The position numbers and the translations under genes are program-made. From Ascidiaceihabitans sp. (GTDB lineage: Bacteria > Pseudomonadota > Alphaproteobacteria > Rhodobacterales > Rhodobacteraceae): a stretch of 64,000 nucleotides of DNA. This document shows positions 46,051 through 55,300 of the stretch, piece by piece. The first letter of the stretch is position 1. Each line of letters opens with the position of its first letter. Below the pieces are notes generated by a model that saw nothing but the letters and a program-made list of their open reading frames with translations, ran no database searches and was not told the origin of the DNA. The stretch covers positions 21,694-85,693 of the forward strand of contig JAQXDI010000065.1 of assembly GCA_029251465.1 (NCBI GenBank). The letters are read 5' to 3'.

Positions 46051-46539
46051 ATGATGGATCGTCGAATGATGTTGTTGGTGATCGGCTTGGTCTGTGGATC
46101 AGGCATCGGTTTTTTGGTGGCCGCGTCTTATGGCGTCACTTTGAATGGTCACGACCATACCACGGATCACGGCACGATGCAGAGCAACGGGCATGACCAC
46201 GCAGCGATGCAACCAATTTCACTGCCCGCCGATGACAACGCACCGACGGTCGCAGCAACCGTGGTCAAAGACCCGATGTCCGGCTGGAATCTGCAAATCG
46301 AAGTCACGAATTTCCGATTCACACCGCAAAGCGCCAGCCTGACCCACGTCGACGGCGAAGGCCACGCGCATGCCTATGTGAACGGTGAAAAAATCGCGCG
46401 GATTTATGGGAATTGGCTGCATATCGAACATTTGCCCGAAGGCGATGTGACTGTCGAAGTCGAGCTCAATTCCAACGATCACCGCCACTTGGCTGTGGGC
46501 AATGAACTGCTGCGCGTGTCAATTCCGGTGACGAATTAA
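46051..46539 (+). CDS. His-rich exported protein of the cbt operon, function unknown
   Basis: A 162-residue protein I cannot assign to a named family. An N-terminal hydrophobic stretch (about residues 7-28) suggests export or a membrane anchor. It is followed by a histidine-rich linker with NGHDHTTDHG and NGHDHAAM, then a compact domain with LTHVDGEGHAHAYVNGEKIARIYG, LHIEHL and DHRHLAVG, resembling a beta-sandwich copper/cobalt carrier. AAGGA lies about 5 bp before the ATG and the gene is 30 bp after cbtA. A periplasmic cobalt-binding partner for CbtAB is the natural inference. Its end overlaps a convergent DUF1636 gene by 4 bp. Confidence 0.7.
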   Translation: MMDRRMMLLVIGLVCGSGIGFLVAASYGVTLNGHDHTTDHGTMQSNGHDHAAMQPISLPADDNAPTVAATVVKDPMSGWNLQIEVTNFRFTPQSASLTHVDGEGHAHAYVNGEKIARIYGNWLHIEHLPEGDVTVEVELNSNDHRHLAVGNELLRVSIPVTN

Positions 46540-46898
46540 TCCAACGCCGGAATGCGGGCGCGCAGGTTGTCGCGCAGCTTGCCCAAGGGGCGCGCGTCTT
46601 CGATCCAGCCTTTGGGCAGGTCCAGATACATCTGGCACAGGGTGACAATTTCGGCCTCAAAGCTTTGCGTGTCGATGCTGTCGAACACGTAGCTGCCCTT
46701 GCCTGCCCCTTGCAAACCGATGTTGACCGGATGGGTGCAGCCGCCCAAACACGGCGTTGCCTCGACCTCGATCTGATCGCTTAGCCCCGCCAGTTTCAGC
46801 GCCCCACGGATTTGCGCGCAATCCTGACGCGCGCTGCGCCCTTCAGCGCGTTCGCACGTGGCGCAGATCAGCAGCCGGTTTGTCGGGGTATATGTCAT
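46536..46898 (-). CDS. DUF1636 family cysteine-rich protein (second copy)
   Basis: A 120-residue relative of the gene at 31097. Cysteines 12 and 15 (LLICATCE) and 50 and 54 (TPCLGGC) occupy the same kind of positions. It starts at MTYTPTNR (46898); an alternative ATG at 46931 adds 11 residues. It lies 53 bp after glk and could be read by the xyl operon, but its 3' end overlaps the His-rich gene of the cbt operon. Functionally it more likely belongs with cobalt and cobalamin. The biochemical role is unknown. Confidence 0.78.
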   Translation of the reverse strand: MTYTPTNRLLICATCERAEGRSARQDCAQIRGALKLAGLSDQIEVEATPCLGGCTHPVNIGLQGAGKGSYVFDSIDTQSFEAEIVTLCQMYLDLPKGWIEDARPLGKLRDNLRARIPALD

Positions 46899-46951
46899 GA
46901 CGGTGCCTTTGGGGTTTGGAGCCTCAGGCATTTGCGATTTGCACGCTCAAG

Positions 46952-47857
46952 TCAACCGGCGTTCAGGCGCAAATAGCGGGCGCAGCCGTACAGGGCGGCG
47001 GTGTCTTCGGTGATCAGATACAGTGGAACTTGGCCAAAGCGACCGGCAAACGCGGTGTCTTGGGCTGCGTGCATTGCGATGTCTTGGGCACCCTGCCCTT
47101 GCAAAACAGCGCGGGCGAGCGAGCCGTTAAAATACAGCCCGCCCAGCGGCATGTATTGGTAGGTCAACTCGCGGCACATGACGCCAAGCGCTTGGGTGAA
47201 CAGAGCCAAGGTTGGCCCTTTTTGACTGGTGATGTCCACCGCAGAAAGAGGCGCGTGGCCGAGCAATTGATGCAGCTGTTCCAGACCTTTGCCTGAAAAA
47301 AGCGCCTCGACGGAGGTGTAGCCGTTTGCGTGTGCGCCGATCTTTGCGCGCAAAATCTCCATCACGGAACTTGGCAAACTGGCATGCCCAAGTTCCGCCT
47401 CGTAGACCTGACCGTTCTGGCACAGGCTGACGTTGAAACCAGTGGCAACCCCGACGACCAGCGCCTGCGTGTTCTGCGCGGTAGCCCCGCCGATCTGGTG
47501 GATAACGCGAGGCGGCAAATCAGGCAGTGCGTATCCAAGTGCTGCCAGGTCATTGATCAAAGTGACGCGCGGAATCGTCAGCGTTTGCGACAAGGCACAG
47601 GCGTCGAACTGCCAGTCCTGCCGGTTGGTAAGCTGCCCGTGTCCGTTGGTCACAGGCCCTGCAATCGCCACGCACATCGCCGTCGGTTTGGTGTTGGACT
47701 GCTTTGCAAGATAGGTGCTGACGGCGGCAGAAAATCCCTGCACTGCGGTGTTGGCGTAGCGCTGCGTACTGCCAGTGATCAAGCCGTTCGCATCCGCCAA
47801 AGCAAGCCGCGTATTGGTGCCGCCGACATCAGCGACAAGGGTTGCGCCGATGCTCAT
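46952..47857 (-). CDS. glk: Glucokinase-like sugar kinase
   Basis: A 301-residue kinase of the bacterial Glk type. The phosphate-binding [13 protein letters not shown] is at residues 10-22 and [20 protein letters not shown] and [13 protein letters not shown] are family blocks; ELGHASLP carries the catalytic-site region. It would phosphorylate glucose after import. It overlaps the sugar ABC ATPase by 4 bp, so uptake and phosphorylation are coupled and the transporter may also carry glucose. Confidence 0.88.
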   Translation of the reverse strand: MSIGATLVADVGGTNTRLALADANGLITGSTQRYANTAVQGFSAAVSTYLAKQSNTKPTAMCVAIAGPVTNGHGQLTNRQDWQFDACALSQTLTIPRVTLINDLAALGYALPDLPPRVIHQIGGATAQNTQALVVGVATGFNVSLCQNGQVYEAELGHASLPSSVMEILRAKIGAHANGYTSVEALFSGKGLEQLHQLLGHAPLSAVDITSQKGPTLALFTQALGVMCRELTYQYMPLGGLYFNGSLARAVLQGQGAQDIAMHAAQDTAFAGRFGQVPLYLITEDTAALYGCARYLRLNAG

Positions 47858-48615
47858 TTGCCGTCTGCACCATGTGGGTGTTTGCCCAGGATAATCATGC
47901 CGAGCAAGTCATCATCCGTCACGTCCTTGACGTCCACCGTGCCGACCAGTTTGCCGTTTTTCATGACCGATGCGCGGTCACACAAATGCATCACATCGTG
48001 GATGTCGTGGCTGATCAAAAAGATACCGATGCCTTCGGATTTAAGGCGCTCGATCAGTTCGGACACCATTTTGGTTTCCTGTGGGCCAAGTGCGGCCGTG
48101 GGTTCATCCATGATCAGGATTTTGGCGTCAAAATACACCGCGCGCGCGATGGCGACGGACTGGCGTTGCCCACCTGACAGGGCCGAAACCGGATCGCTGA
48201 ATTTCTGAAAATTCGGGTTCAGCCGCGCCATGATTTTGCGGACCTCGGATTCCATCGCGTCGTCATCAACGAACCCAAGGGACGTGACCAATTCGCGCCC
48301 CAAAAACAGGTTGCTTGCCGCGTCTAGGTTGTCTGCCAAGGCCAGCGTTTGATAGATCGTCTCGATATTGTAGCGACGCGCGTCACGCGGATTGTGGATC
48401 GTTGCGACTTTGCCGTTGATCCGGATTTCACCGCTGTCAGCGGCGTAAGCGCCCGAGAGCATCTTGATCAAAGTGGATTTGCCCGCACCGTTGTGGCCCA
48501 GCAGGCCCACGACTTCGCCCGGGTACAGATCGACGCTGACGTCATCGACGGCATGAACGCCGCCAAAGGAAATCGACATGTTTTTAAGTTCGACAAGAGG
48601 GGTTTGCGTGCTCAT
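47854..48615 (-). CDS. xylG: Sugar ABC transporter ATPase, XylG-like (single ATPase domain)
   Basis: A 253-residue ATPase. Walker A is GHNGAGKST (residues 40-48), the signature is ALSGGQRQ, and Walker B is ILIMDEPTA with LISHDIHD as the switch histidine region. Classical XylG/RbsA proteins have two fused ATPase domains of ~500 residues; this one has a single domain, so a homodimer is expected. It energises the XylH-like permease 12 bp upstream and overlaps glk by 4 bp. Confidence 0.9.
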   Translation of the reverse strand: MSTQTPLVELKNMSISFGGVHAVDDVSVDLYPGEVVGLLGHNGAGKSTLIKMLSGAYAADSGEIRINGKVATIHNPRDARRYNIETIYQTLALADNLDAASNLFLGRELVTSLGFVDDDAMESEVRKIMARLNPNFQKFSDPVSALSGGQRQSVAIARAVYFDAKILIMDEPTAALGPQETKMVSELIERLKSEGIGIFLISHDIHDVMHLCDRASVMKNGKLVGTVDVKDVTDDDLLGMIILGKHPHGADGK

Positions 48616-48627
48616 ATGATCTCTCCC

Positions 48628-49902
48628 TTATGCGCCGGTTTTGCGGCGATAGACGATGTCGATGTAGACGGCGAAAACCAGCACCATGCCAACCACGATG
48701 GATTGCAGCGGCGCATCCACCCCGACCGAGGCCATGCCAGATTGCAGCGTTTGCATGATCAGCGCGCCGATGACCGCCCCGTAGATCGTACCGAAACCAC
48801 CCGACAATGCGGTGCCGCCGATGACGGCTGCTGCGATCACGCGCAACTCGTCCAGCGTGCCGAGACCCACGTCAACCGCGCCCAATCGGGCCGAGGCGAT
48901 GATCGCTGAGATGCCGGTCAGCGCACCCATCAGCGAGAACACTTTGACCGTCAAAAGCCGCGTGTTGATGCCGGACAATTCCGCCGCCTCGGGGTTGCCG
49001 CCCGTTGCATAGACGTAGCGCCCGAACCGCGTGCGGGTCGACACCAGCGTCATCACAATCGTGACGCCCAGCAGGATGATGACGGGGATTGCGACGCCGT
49101 GGTTCAGCACCAGACCGTCGACCATTTCGACGCCGCGTGCTTCGGCAATGCGGGGCAGCGCGCCTTTGGCGATTTTGTAGGAATTCATGATCCAGACGTA
49201 GCCAAGGATCAAGCCTGCCGCGAGGGCGATCAGGATGCCTTCGGCCCAGACAGGTTTGACGGTAAAGCCGTGGCTGGCCTTGCGACGACGACTGGCGAGG
49301 ATCAGACCGACGGCGGCAATCGATGCGACCAGCCCGAATATCCAAGACAACGTCTCGCCCAAAGTCCCATCCGCACCGCCGCCCATCAGGCGGAATGACG
49401 GATCAAGCGGGGCGACCGTTTGACCTTGGGTGATCCACCACATCGCGCCGCGGTACACAAGGAAACCACCCAAGGTCACGATGAACGCAGGTACGGTCAG
49501 ATATCCGATGATCCACCCTTGCATGGCCCCGATCACAGCACCCATGAGCACCGCAAAAACAGCGGCGATGATCCAGATTGACCAGTGCCCAAGACCAACA
49601 ATGTCTGGCAGCACGTGCACTTGGATCGCGGCGGCGGCCATGCCGATAAAGCCCAGCAACGACCCCACCGAAAGGTCAATGTTGCGCGTCACGATGACAA
49701 ACACCATGCCCGTCGCCATGACCGCCACAGAGGCCGTTTGAACCGACAGGTTGAACAGGTTGCGCGGGGTCAAAAACCGCCCGCCTGTGATCAAATCGAA
49801 CATGATGCACAAGACGGCAAGTGCGCCGATCATGCCCAACAATCGCAGGTCGATGCCAAGCTTGGAGAAGAAATTCTGGGCTGTGTTTTGGTCAGGTTGC
49901 AT
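48628..49902 (-). CDS. xylH: Sugar ABC transporter permease, XylH-like
   Basis: A 424-residue inner-membrane permease of the carbohydrate-uptake-2 type with about ten hydrophobic segments. MVFVIVTRNIDLSVGSLLGF and ATGGNPEAAELSGINTR are diagnostic of the RbsC/XylH group. The substrate-binding protein gene is 161 bp upstream and the ATPase gene 12 bp downstream. The longer length relative to ribose permeases fits the xylose type. Confidence 0.92.
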   Translation of the reverse strand: MQPDQNTAQNFFSKLGIDLRLLGMIGALAVLCIMFDLITGGRFLTPRNLFNLSVQTASVAVMATGMVFVIVTRNIDLSVGSLLGFIGMAAAAIQVHVLPDIVGLGHWSIWIIAAVFAVLMGAVIGAMQGWIIGYLTVPAFIVTLGGFLVYRGAMWWITQGQTVAPLDPSFRLMGGGADGTLGETLSWIFGLVASIAAVGLILASRRRKASHGFTVKPVWAEGILIALAAGLILGYVWIMNSYKIAKGALPRIAEARGVEMVDGLVLNHGVAIPVIILLGVTIVMTLVSTRTRFGRYVYATGGNPEAAELSGINTRLLTVKVFSLMGALTGISAIIASARLGAVDVGLGTLDELRVIAAAVIGGTALSGGFGTIYGAVIGALIMQTLQSGMASVGVDAPLQSIVVGMVLVFAVYIDIVYRRKTGA

Positions 49903-50028
49903 GGTGTCAGCCTTTGCCTATCTGGCGTTTCGTTAGGGTGCGGGAATGAATGGCCTGGCCTTGAGTGACCTTGTTGGTCAACTTTGGCGGCGCTGTTCAC
50001 ATAAATCAAATATCAGGGGGGTTAGGGT

Positions 50029-50063
50029 GCTCTCCCGATCCATAAACCGGAAGAGCGGGGAGA
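50029..50063 (-). other. Intercistronic hairpin between xylF and xylH
   Basis: One base after the xylF stop codon the leftward mRNA can fold CTCCCCG (complement of 50056-50062) with CGGGAGAG (complement of 50030-50037), a 7-bp stem with one bulge. There is no T run, so it is more likely an mRNA stabiliser that keeps binding-protein message abundant than a terminator. The rest of the 161-bp gap shows nothing else that I recognise. Confidence 0.45.
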
Positions 50064-51077
50064 TTAGTTACACGCGGCGTTTGAAGAGCCTGCGCACAGC
50101 TTGTCTTTTTCGATCCAGCCTGCGTCCAGAACGGCGCTCAGGTTGTCGGCGGTTACTGGAACCGGTGCCAAGAACTTGGACGTCATTGTGGTGCCTGATG
50201 GGGATGTCCAATCAGCGGCGCCCTCAACGGCTTCACCTTTGGCCAAGGCAACGGCTGCTTCGCCAGCAGCTTTGCCCAATGCGCGTGCGTCTTTCCAGAC
50301 AGACACGGTTTGTGTGCCGATCGCAACACGGTTCAAGGCAGCGTGATCGCCGTCCTGGCCCGATACCGCGAGGCCTTCCATGCCTTGCGCTGTCAATGCA
50401 GCCACAACACCGCCGGCAGTACCGTCGTTAGAGGCCACAACCGCGTCGACTTTGTTGTCTTGAGCGGTCAGGATTTGTTCCATGTTGCGTTGTGCGTTGG
50501 CTGGAACCCAGCCGTCTGTGTAGGCTTCGGCAACGATTGTAATGTCACCGGCGTCGATGGCGGCTTGCAGCACTTCTTGTTGACCGCCACGCAGAAAATC
50601 AGCGTTTGGATCGGTTGGTGATCCTTTGATCATCACGTAGTTGCCAGTTGGCTGAGCAGCCAAAACGGCGCGGGCTTGCATGCGACCAACTTCGACGTTG
50701 TCGAATGTCAGGTAGAACGCGCGGGCGTCTTCGATCAGGCGGTCATAGGCGACGACAGGAATGCCTTCGTCAGATGCCTGTTGCACGGCTGGACCTACGG
50801 ATGACGCGTCTTGCGCCAGAATGATCAAAGCAGTTGCGCCCTGAGCGATCAGAGATTCAATGTCTGCCAGCTGCTTGCCGGATGATGATTGCGCATCAGC
50901 GGAAATGTATTTTGCACCAGCTGCGTCAAGCGCGCCTTTGATTGCGGCCTCATCTGTTTTCCAGCGTTCTTCCTGGAAATTGGACCAGCTTACGCCAACA
51001 ATGATATCGTCGGCCCATGCGGCTGTGGACAGCATAACGCCTGTCGCAACAGCGGCTGCAGTTTTCAATAGTTTCAT
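50064..51077 (-). CDS. xylF: D-xylose-binding periplasmic protein
   Basis: A 337-residue periplasmic sugar receptor. Signal peptide residues 1-22 (cleavage after AWA) lead to DDIIVGVSWSNFQEERWKTDEAAIK, the XylF opening, followed by YISADAQSSSGKQLADIESLIAQG and VPVVAYDRLIEDARAFYLTFDN, both characteristic of xylose-binding proteins. GGGAGG sits 5-6 bp before the ATG. First gene of the xylFHG-glk operon, with a probable ROK operator 64 bp upstream. Confidence 0.94.
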   Translation of the reverse strand: MKLLKTAAAVATGVMLSTAAWADDIIVGVSWSNFQEERWKTDEAAIKGALDAAGAKYISADAQSSSGKQLADIESLIAQGATALIILAQDASSVGPAVQQASDEGIPVVAYDRLIEDARAFYLTFDNVEVGRMQARAVLAAQPTGNYVMIKGSPTDPNADFLRGGQQEVLQAAIDAGDITIVAEAYTDGWVPANAQRNMEQILTAQDNKVDAVVASNDGTAGGVVAALTAQGMEGLAVSGQDGDHAALNRVAIGTQTVSVWKDARALGKAAGEAAVALAKGEAVEGAADWTSPSGTTMTSKFLAPVPVTADNLSAVLDAGWIEKDKLCAGSSNAACN

Positions 51078-51140
51078 GTGTTCCTCCCAAAACTTATTGA
51101 CCAGCCACGTTTTGGGCTGGGTCGGAATATTTGTACCGCA

Positions 51141-51163
51141 TTAAATTTGATTTGCAAATTAAA
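51141..51163. promoter_or_regulatory. Probable ROK (XylR) operator between xylF and the regulator gene
   Basis: TTAAATTTG (51141-51149), a 5-bp spacer, then CAAATTAAA (51155-51163): an imperfect palindrome of the A/T-rich type bound by ROK repressors such as NagC and Mlc. It lies 64 bp before the xylF start and 76 bp before the regulator gene, so it may control both. The same right arm and spacing recur upstream of xylB. Confidence 0.7.
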
Positions 51164-51238
51164 TTGGACAGAAAATGAAATTTGCATCATCCTTGGCCCG
51201 GACGCACTAAGAATATATAGCGTTTTCAAGGGAACTGG

Positions 51239-52462
51239 GTGGGACTGATTTACGCCATGGCATTTGGACATCAGCGGGAACAAGGGCGGCGGATGCTGCT
51301 ACGCGAGATTGAACGCCATGGGCGAATCCCTCGGATTGACCTGTCAGAGGTCACGGGAATCAGTCGCGCGACGGTCACAACGATCACCGCAGACCTGCTG
51401 CGCGACGGTCTTATTCAGGAAATTCCGCGCGAGGCAGATGCCGATATGCGCCGCGGGCGCCCGCGTGTTGATCTGAAAATCGACGGCTCTGCTCACATGG
51501 TTGCGGGCATCAAAGTGTCCGATACCTCGATCTCGCTGATGCTGCTGGATTTTGAGGGCACGCAGCTGGCCGAACTAGAGGTGCCGATGGACAAGGGTGC
51601 CAAACCAAGCGCGGTTCTGGCGGAGCGGATCAAGGAAGCGACAACATCACTGGTGGTCTTGATCGGCAAATCGCTGGCTGATCTGTCTGGCATCGGCGTG
51701 GGCCTTGCCGGCGTCGTGGATGCGCAAAACGGCACGGTCTATTGGTCACCGTCTTTGCAAGACAGCAACATCAATTTCCGCGACATCCTCAGCGAAACAT
51801 TGGGTGTGCCCGCCTATCTCGACAACGACGCGAACCTCGTGGCGATGGCAGAAAAGACCTTTGGGTTGGGCCGCGAACATTCCGATTTCATCGTCGTCAC
51901 GATCGAAAGCGGCGTGGGCATGGGGATCGTTCTGAACAACCAGATTTATCGCGGCACACGTGGATGCGGCGCTGAATTTGGCCACACCAAAGTGCAACTC
52001 GAAGGGGCCATGTGCCGCTGTGGTCAACGTGGCTGCTTAGAGGCTTATGTCGCCGATTACGCGCTGGTTCGCGAGGCGGCCAGCGTTGGCCTGATCGACG
52101 CCGACGTCCCTGCGGAACACCGGATCGAAGTGCTGCTTGCGGCGGCCAAGAACGGCACCCCCATGGCCAAAAAAATCGTGCAACGTGCAGGTCGCATGTT
52201 TGCGCTGGGTCTGGCCAATCTGGTGAACATCTTTGACCCCGAATTGATCATTCTGTCAGGCGAGCAAATGCAATTTGACCACCTGTTCGCCCAAGAAGTG
52301 ATCGAAGCGATGCGCACGTCGATTGTGCAGATCGACAAGGCTCCACCAGATGTTGTGATCCACAAATGGGGCAACCTGATGTGGGCGCGCGGCGCTGCGG
52401 CCTACGCCTTGGATTTTGTTCACGAAATGGCCGCAAAGGACCCGAACCATGATGCGGTTTAG
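51239..52462 (+). CDS. xylR: ROK-family transcriptional repressor of xylose genes
   Basis: A 407-residue ROK regulator: an N-terminal helix-turn-helix (RIDLSEVTGISRATVTTITADLL, about residues 36-58) and a sugar-kinase-fold domain with the zinc motif CRCGQRGCLEAY near residue 259 and EFGHTKV before it. The GTG at 51239 has AAGGGA about 6 bp upstream; the ATG at 51257 is an alternative with a weaker site. Divergent from xylF, and probably releases the two operators when xylose binds. The downstream CRTAC1 gene overlaps its end by 14 bp. Confidence 0.88.
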   Translation: MGLIYAMAFGHQREQGRRMLLREIERHGRIPRIDLSEVTGISRATVTTITADLLRDGLIQEIPREADADMRRGRPRVDLKIDGSAHMVAGIKVSDTSISLMLLDFEGTQLAELEVPMDKGAKPSAVLAERIKEATTSLVVLIGKSLADLSGIGVGLAGVVDAQNGTVYWSPSLQDSNINFRDILSETLGVPAYLDNDANLVAMAEKTFGLGREHSDFIVVTIESGVGMGIVLNNQIYRGTRGCGAEFGHTKVQLEGAMCRCGQRGCLEAYVADYALVREAASVGLIDADVPAEHRIEVLLAAAKNGTPMAKKIVQRAGRMFALGLANLVNIFDPELIILSGEQMQFDHLFAQEVIEAMRTSIVQIDKAPPDVVIHKWGNLMWARGAAAYALDFVHEMAAKDPNHDAV

Positions 52463-53987
52463 AATATTTGCCCTTTGCGCCCTGATCGCCGCGCAGGCGC
52501 AGGCAGAGCCGATGTTTCGCCCCTTAAGCGTCCCCGAACACCAGTACACCGGCGGTTGGGAACATTTTGTCGGCGGTGGCCTCGCTGTGTTTGATTGCGA
52601 CGATGACGGCCGTCTAGATTTGCTGGCTGCGGGGGGCGCATCGATGCCGTCATTGCTGCGCAACACCAGCACGGATTTGGGGAAAATTTCGTTCGAAGCC
52701 AGCGACGTAGATGCCCTGAAAATCGCCGGAACAACAGGTGCCTATCCTTTGGACATCGACAGCGACGGCGCTTTGGATTTGGTCGTGATGCGCGTGGGGC
52801 CAGACGTTGTTTTGCAAGGCGACGGCGTTTGCGGCTTTGCGCCCATGGCCCTCAGCGGCGTCACATTTGGCGATCAATGGAGCACCGCGTTTTCCGCAAC
52901 TTGGGAAGCCGACAACGCATATCCAACCATGGCATTCGGGCATTACGTTGATCGCGCAGACCCCGACGGCCCGTTCGAGGCATGCGACACCAACACGTTG
53001 GTCCGCCCTGCCGGATCAAACTACGTTGCAACCACCCTCGCCCCCGGTTTTTGCCCACTTTCGATGCTGTTTTCCGACTGGTCACGGGGCGGCGACGCCG
53101 ATCTGCGCATCAGCAACGACCGCCACTATTACGTGCGGGGCGGCGCTGAGCAAATGTGGAAAATGGCCCCCTCGCCTCGCCTGTTTTCCGAGGCTGATGG
53201 TTGGATCAATCACGAACTCTGGGGCATGGGCATCGCCGCACGCGACGTGGATCGCAACGGGTTGGCAGATGTGTTTCTGTCCTCGATGGCGGATCAGCGA
53301 TTGCAGGAATGGTCGGGCCTTGGCGCTGAATTCAAGGACGTGCCGTTTGATCGCGGGGCCGCCGCGCACCGTCCCTACACAGGCGGCGACGGACGACCAT
53401 CGACAGGGTGGCACATCGCGTTGGGCGACGTGCAAAACGACGGCTTTGACGATGTTTTCATCTCAAAGGGCAACGTGCAACAGATGCCCGGCAGCGCGAT
53501 GGATGACCCCAACAACCTCCTGATCCAAACCGAAAACGGCCAGTTCGAGGAACATGGCCAAACCGCAGGGATCGCGAGCTTTCACCGGGCGCGGGGCGCG
53601 GCCCTTGCGGATTTCAACAACGATGGCTTGCTGGATTTGGCGGTCGTCAATCGTGTTGCGCCACTTGAAATTTACCGAAATGTCAGCGCTGAGACCGGCA
53701 ACTGGCTGTCGATCGATGTGCGGCAATCCGGCCCCAACACCCGCGCCACCGGGGCGTGGGTCGAACTGCTGGACGATCTGGGTTTGCAAACGCGTGAACT
53801 GACGGTGGGCGGCGGTCACGCAGGCGGGGTCGCTGGCCCGCAGCATTTCGGATTGGACAACACCACCGACGCTACGTTCCGCGTGATCTGGCCTGATGGC
53901 ACCCTCAGCGATTGGATCGAGGCGCGCGCAAATCAACGGCTGCGGATCACGCGCACGGGCGACGACGTCGACGTGTCACCCTATTGA
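52449..53987 (+). CDS. CRTAC1-type FG-GAP/VCBS-repeat exported protein with ASPIC/UnbV end
   Basis: A 512-residue secreted protein. The signal peptide is residues ~1-21 (MMRFRIFALCALIAAQAQA). Repeats with Ca2+-binding-like loops follow: FDCDDDGRLDLLAAGG, LDIDSDGALDLVVM, DVDRNGLADVFLS, DVQNDGFDDVFIS and DFNNDGLLDLAVV, as in a beta-propeller. The end (GGGHAGGVAGPQHFGLD...TDATFRVIWPDG) is the ASPIC/UnbV module. The start at 52449 has AAGGA 8 bp upstream. It overlaps the ROK regulator gene by 14 bp and, at its 3' end, the di-haem peroxidase gene by 7 bp. Function unknown; periplasmic or surface location inferred. Confidence 0.85.
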   Translation: MMRFRIFALCALIAAQAQAEPMFRPLSVPEHQYTGGWEHFVGGGLAVFDCDDDGRLDLLAAGGASMPSLLRNTSTDLGKISFEASDVDALKIAGTTGAYPLDIDSDGALDLVVMRVGPDVVLQGDGVCGFAPMALSGVTFGDQWSTAFSATWEADNAYPTMAFGHYVDRADPDGPFEACDTNTLVRPAGSNYVATTLAPGFCPLSMLFSDWSRGGDADLRISNDRHYYVRGGAEQMWKMAPSPRLFSEADGWINHELWGMGIAARDVDRNGLADVFLSSMADQRLQEWSGLGAEFKDVPFDRGAAAHRPYTGGDGRPSTGWHIALGDVQNDGFDDVFISKGNVQQMPGSAMDDPNNLLIQTENGQFEEHGQTAGIASFHRARGAALADFNNDGLLDLAVVNRVAPLEIYRNVSAETGNWLSIDVRQSGPNTRATGAWVELLDDLGLQTRELTVGGGHAGGVAGPQHFGLDNTTDATFRVIWPDGTLSDWIEARANQRLRITRTGDDVDVSPY

Positions 53988-55300
53988 TCGATGGGCAGGC
54001 CGCTTGGGACGCTGGCTGGAATTCCAAGCGCGCCTTTCAGGCTGGCTTTGTCCGTCAACGCATTCAGGAATGCGATAATTTCCTGCATTTCATCAGCGTT
54101 CAAGGACGAGGGCGCAAGGCTGTTTGCAGCCGCGATTGCATCCTGATCATCGGCATTCCCGAGCACTCCGAAATCATCAGAACCAAAGCCTGCGGGCAAG
54201 GTCGCAAATGTCGGATCATAGTTTTTCAAGGCGGCAACCGGATCAAGGTGGTGGCGGATCGCATCCTCAAGATCGCTGTACGCGCCCGCATGCCCGTAGG
54301 GACCCGTGTGTGCAACATTGCGCATCGACGGCGTGCGAAAGGCATAGGCATCCGTGAGATTACCAGTGACCCCCATGCGCCCGACATCGCGTTGATGATT
54401 TTCAAACCCAGCGGCCTTACCCGGCCCGATTTGAGGCATGGCAATCGCGTGAAAATCGTGGTCGGTTTGGAACAGACCTGCGTGACAATCCCCGCATCCG
54501 GCAGCGCCATAAAACAGTGCCATGCCAGCGCTCGCTTGGGCGCTCAGCGCGGTGCCGTTTCGCAAAAATTGATCAAACGGGCTGTTCACAGCGCGCCATT
54601 CGAAATCAACAAAGGCGGCGATTGCATCTGAAATATCAGTGAAATGAACCGGCGTTTCAGCCCCGATCAAAGGCGTAAATTTGGCACGGTATTCGGGGAT
54701 GTTTTCGACCCGTTTGGCAAGGATATCCCACGCCCCACCCAGTCCTGTCAAAACGCCCATGCGCACGGCGCGCGCTACGTCATTTTCCGAATAATGCCCC
54801 GCCATTTCTGCGGCGGACAGTACGGGAAACATCGTTTGGGCAGACAGCAAATTGGCGAACCCTGCCTCCATTTCTGACCCCAAAGGCGTGCGGATACCCG
54901 ACGCGCGGGTCGCGTCAATCTCAAGCCGACCGTCGTGGAAAAAGCTGGTGAATTCGGACGCGCCCAAGTTGAACAACGCCGGTGCGTTGCGCGGAATGCG
55001 GTGCTCGGGCGCGTTGTTTGTATCGATTTTGCGATCCGGCCCCAGACCGATACCACCATCGCCGACGCCCAACGACACGCCGTCCGTCGTGTTGAATTTC
55101 GGGTGGTGGCACGTCGCACAAGACACCGATTTGTTGCCCGACAAGATCGGGTCGTAAAACAACAATTGCCCCAGTTCGATCTGCGGCGCGTTGATATCGG
55201 GAAAGGTCACATCAAAGGTCGGAATACCGTCGCCCAGCGCGGGCCCTGCGATGAACAGGGCCGCACTTGCGAGCAGTGATTTAGACAAACCGGTTGACAT
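53981..55300 (-). CDS. Di-haem cytochrome c peroxidase / MauG-family protein
   Basis: A 439-residue periplasmic di-haem protein. The signal peptide is residues ~1-23 (cleavage near ALG-DG). Haem motifs are CATCH (Cys61-His65) and CGDCH (Cys269-His273), with [23 protein letters not shown] and [18 protein letters not shown] as family blocks. Members reduce H2O2 or, like MauG, oxidise a protein partner. The start at 55300 lies inside xylA, overlapping it by 20 bp, so it is translationally coupled to xylose catabolism. The alternative ATG at 55363 would lengthen the overlap. The neighbour CRTAC1 protein is a candidate partner. Confidence 0.88.
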   Translation of the reverse strand: MSTGLSKSLLASAALFIAGPALGDGIPTFDVTFPDINAPQIELGQLLFYDPILSGNKSVSCATCHHPKFNTTDGVSLGVGDGGIGLGPDRKIDTNNAPEHRIPRNAPALFNLGASEFTSFFHDGRLEIDATRASGIRTPLGSEMEAGFANLLSAQTMFPVLSAAEMAGHYSENDVARAVRMGVLTGLGGAWDILAKRVENIPEYRAKFTPLIGAETPVHFTDISDAIAAFVDFEWRAVNSPFDQFLRNGTALSAQASAGMALFYGAAGCGDCHAGLFQTDHDFHAIAMPQIGPGKAAGFENHQRDVGRMGVTGNLTDAYAFRTPSMRNVAHTGPYGHAGAYSDLEDAIRHHLDPVAALKNYDPTFATLPAGFGSDDFGVLGNADDQDAIAAANSLAPSSLNADEMQEIIAFLNALTDKASLKGALGIPASVPSGLPIDQ

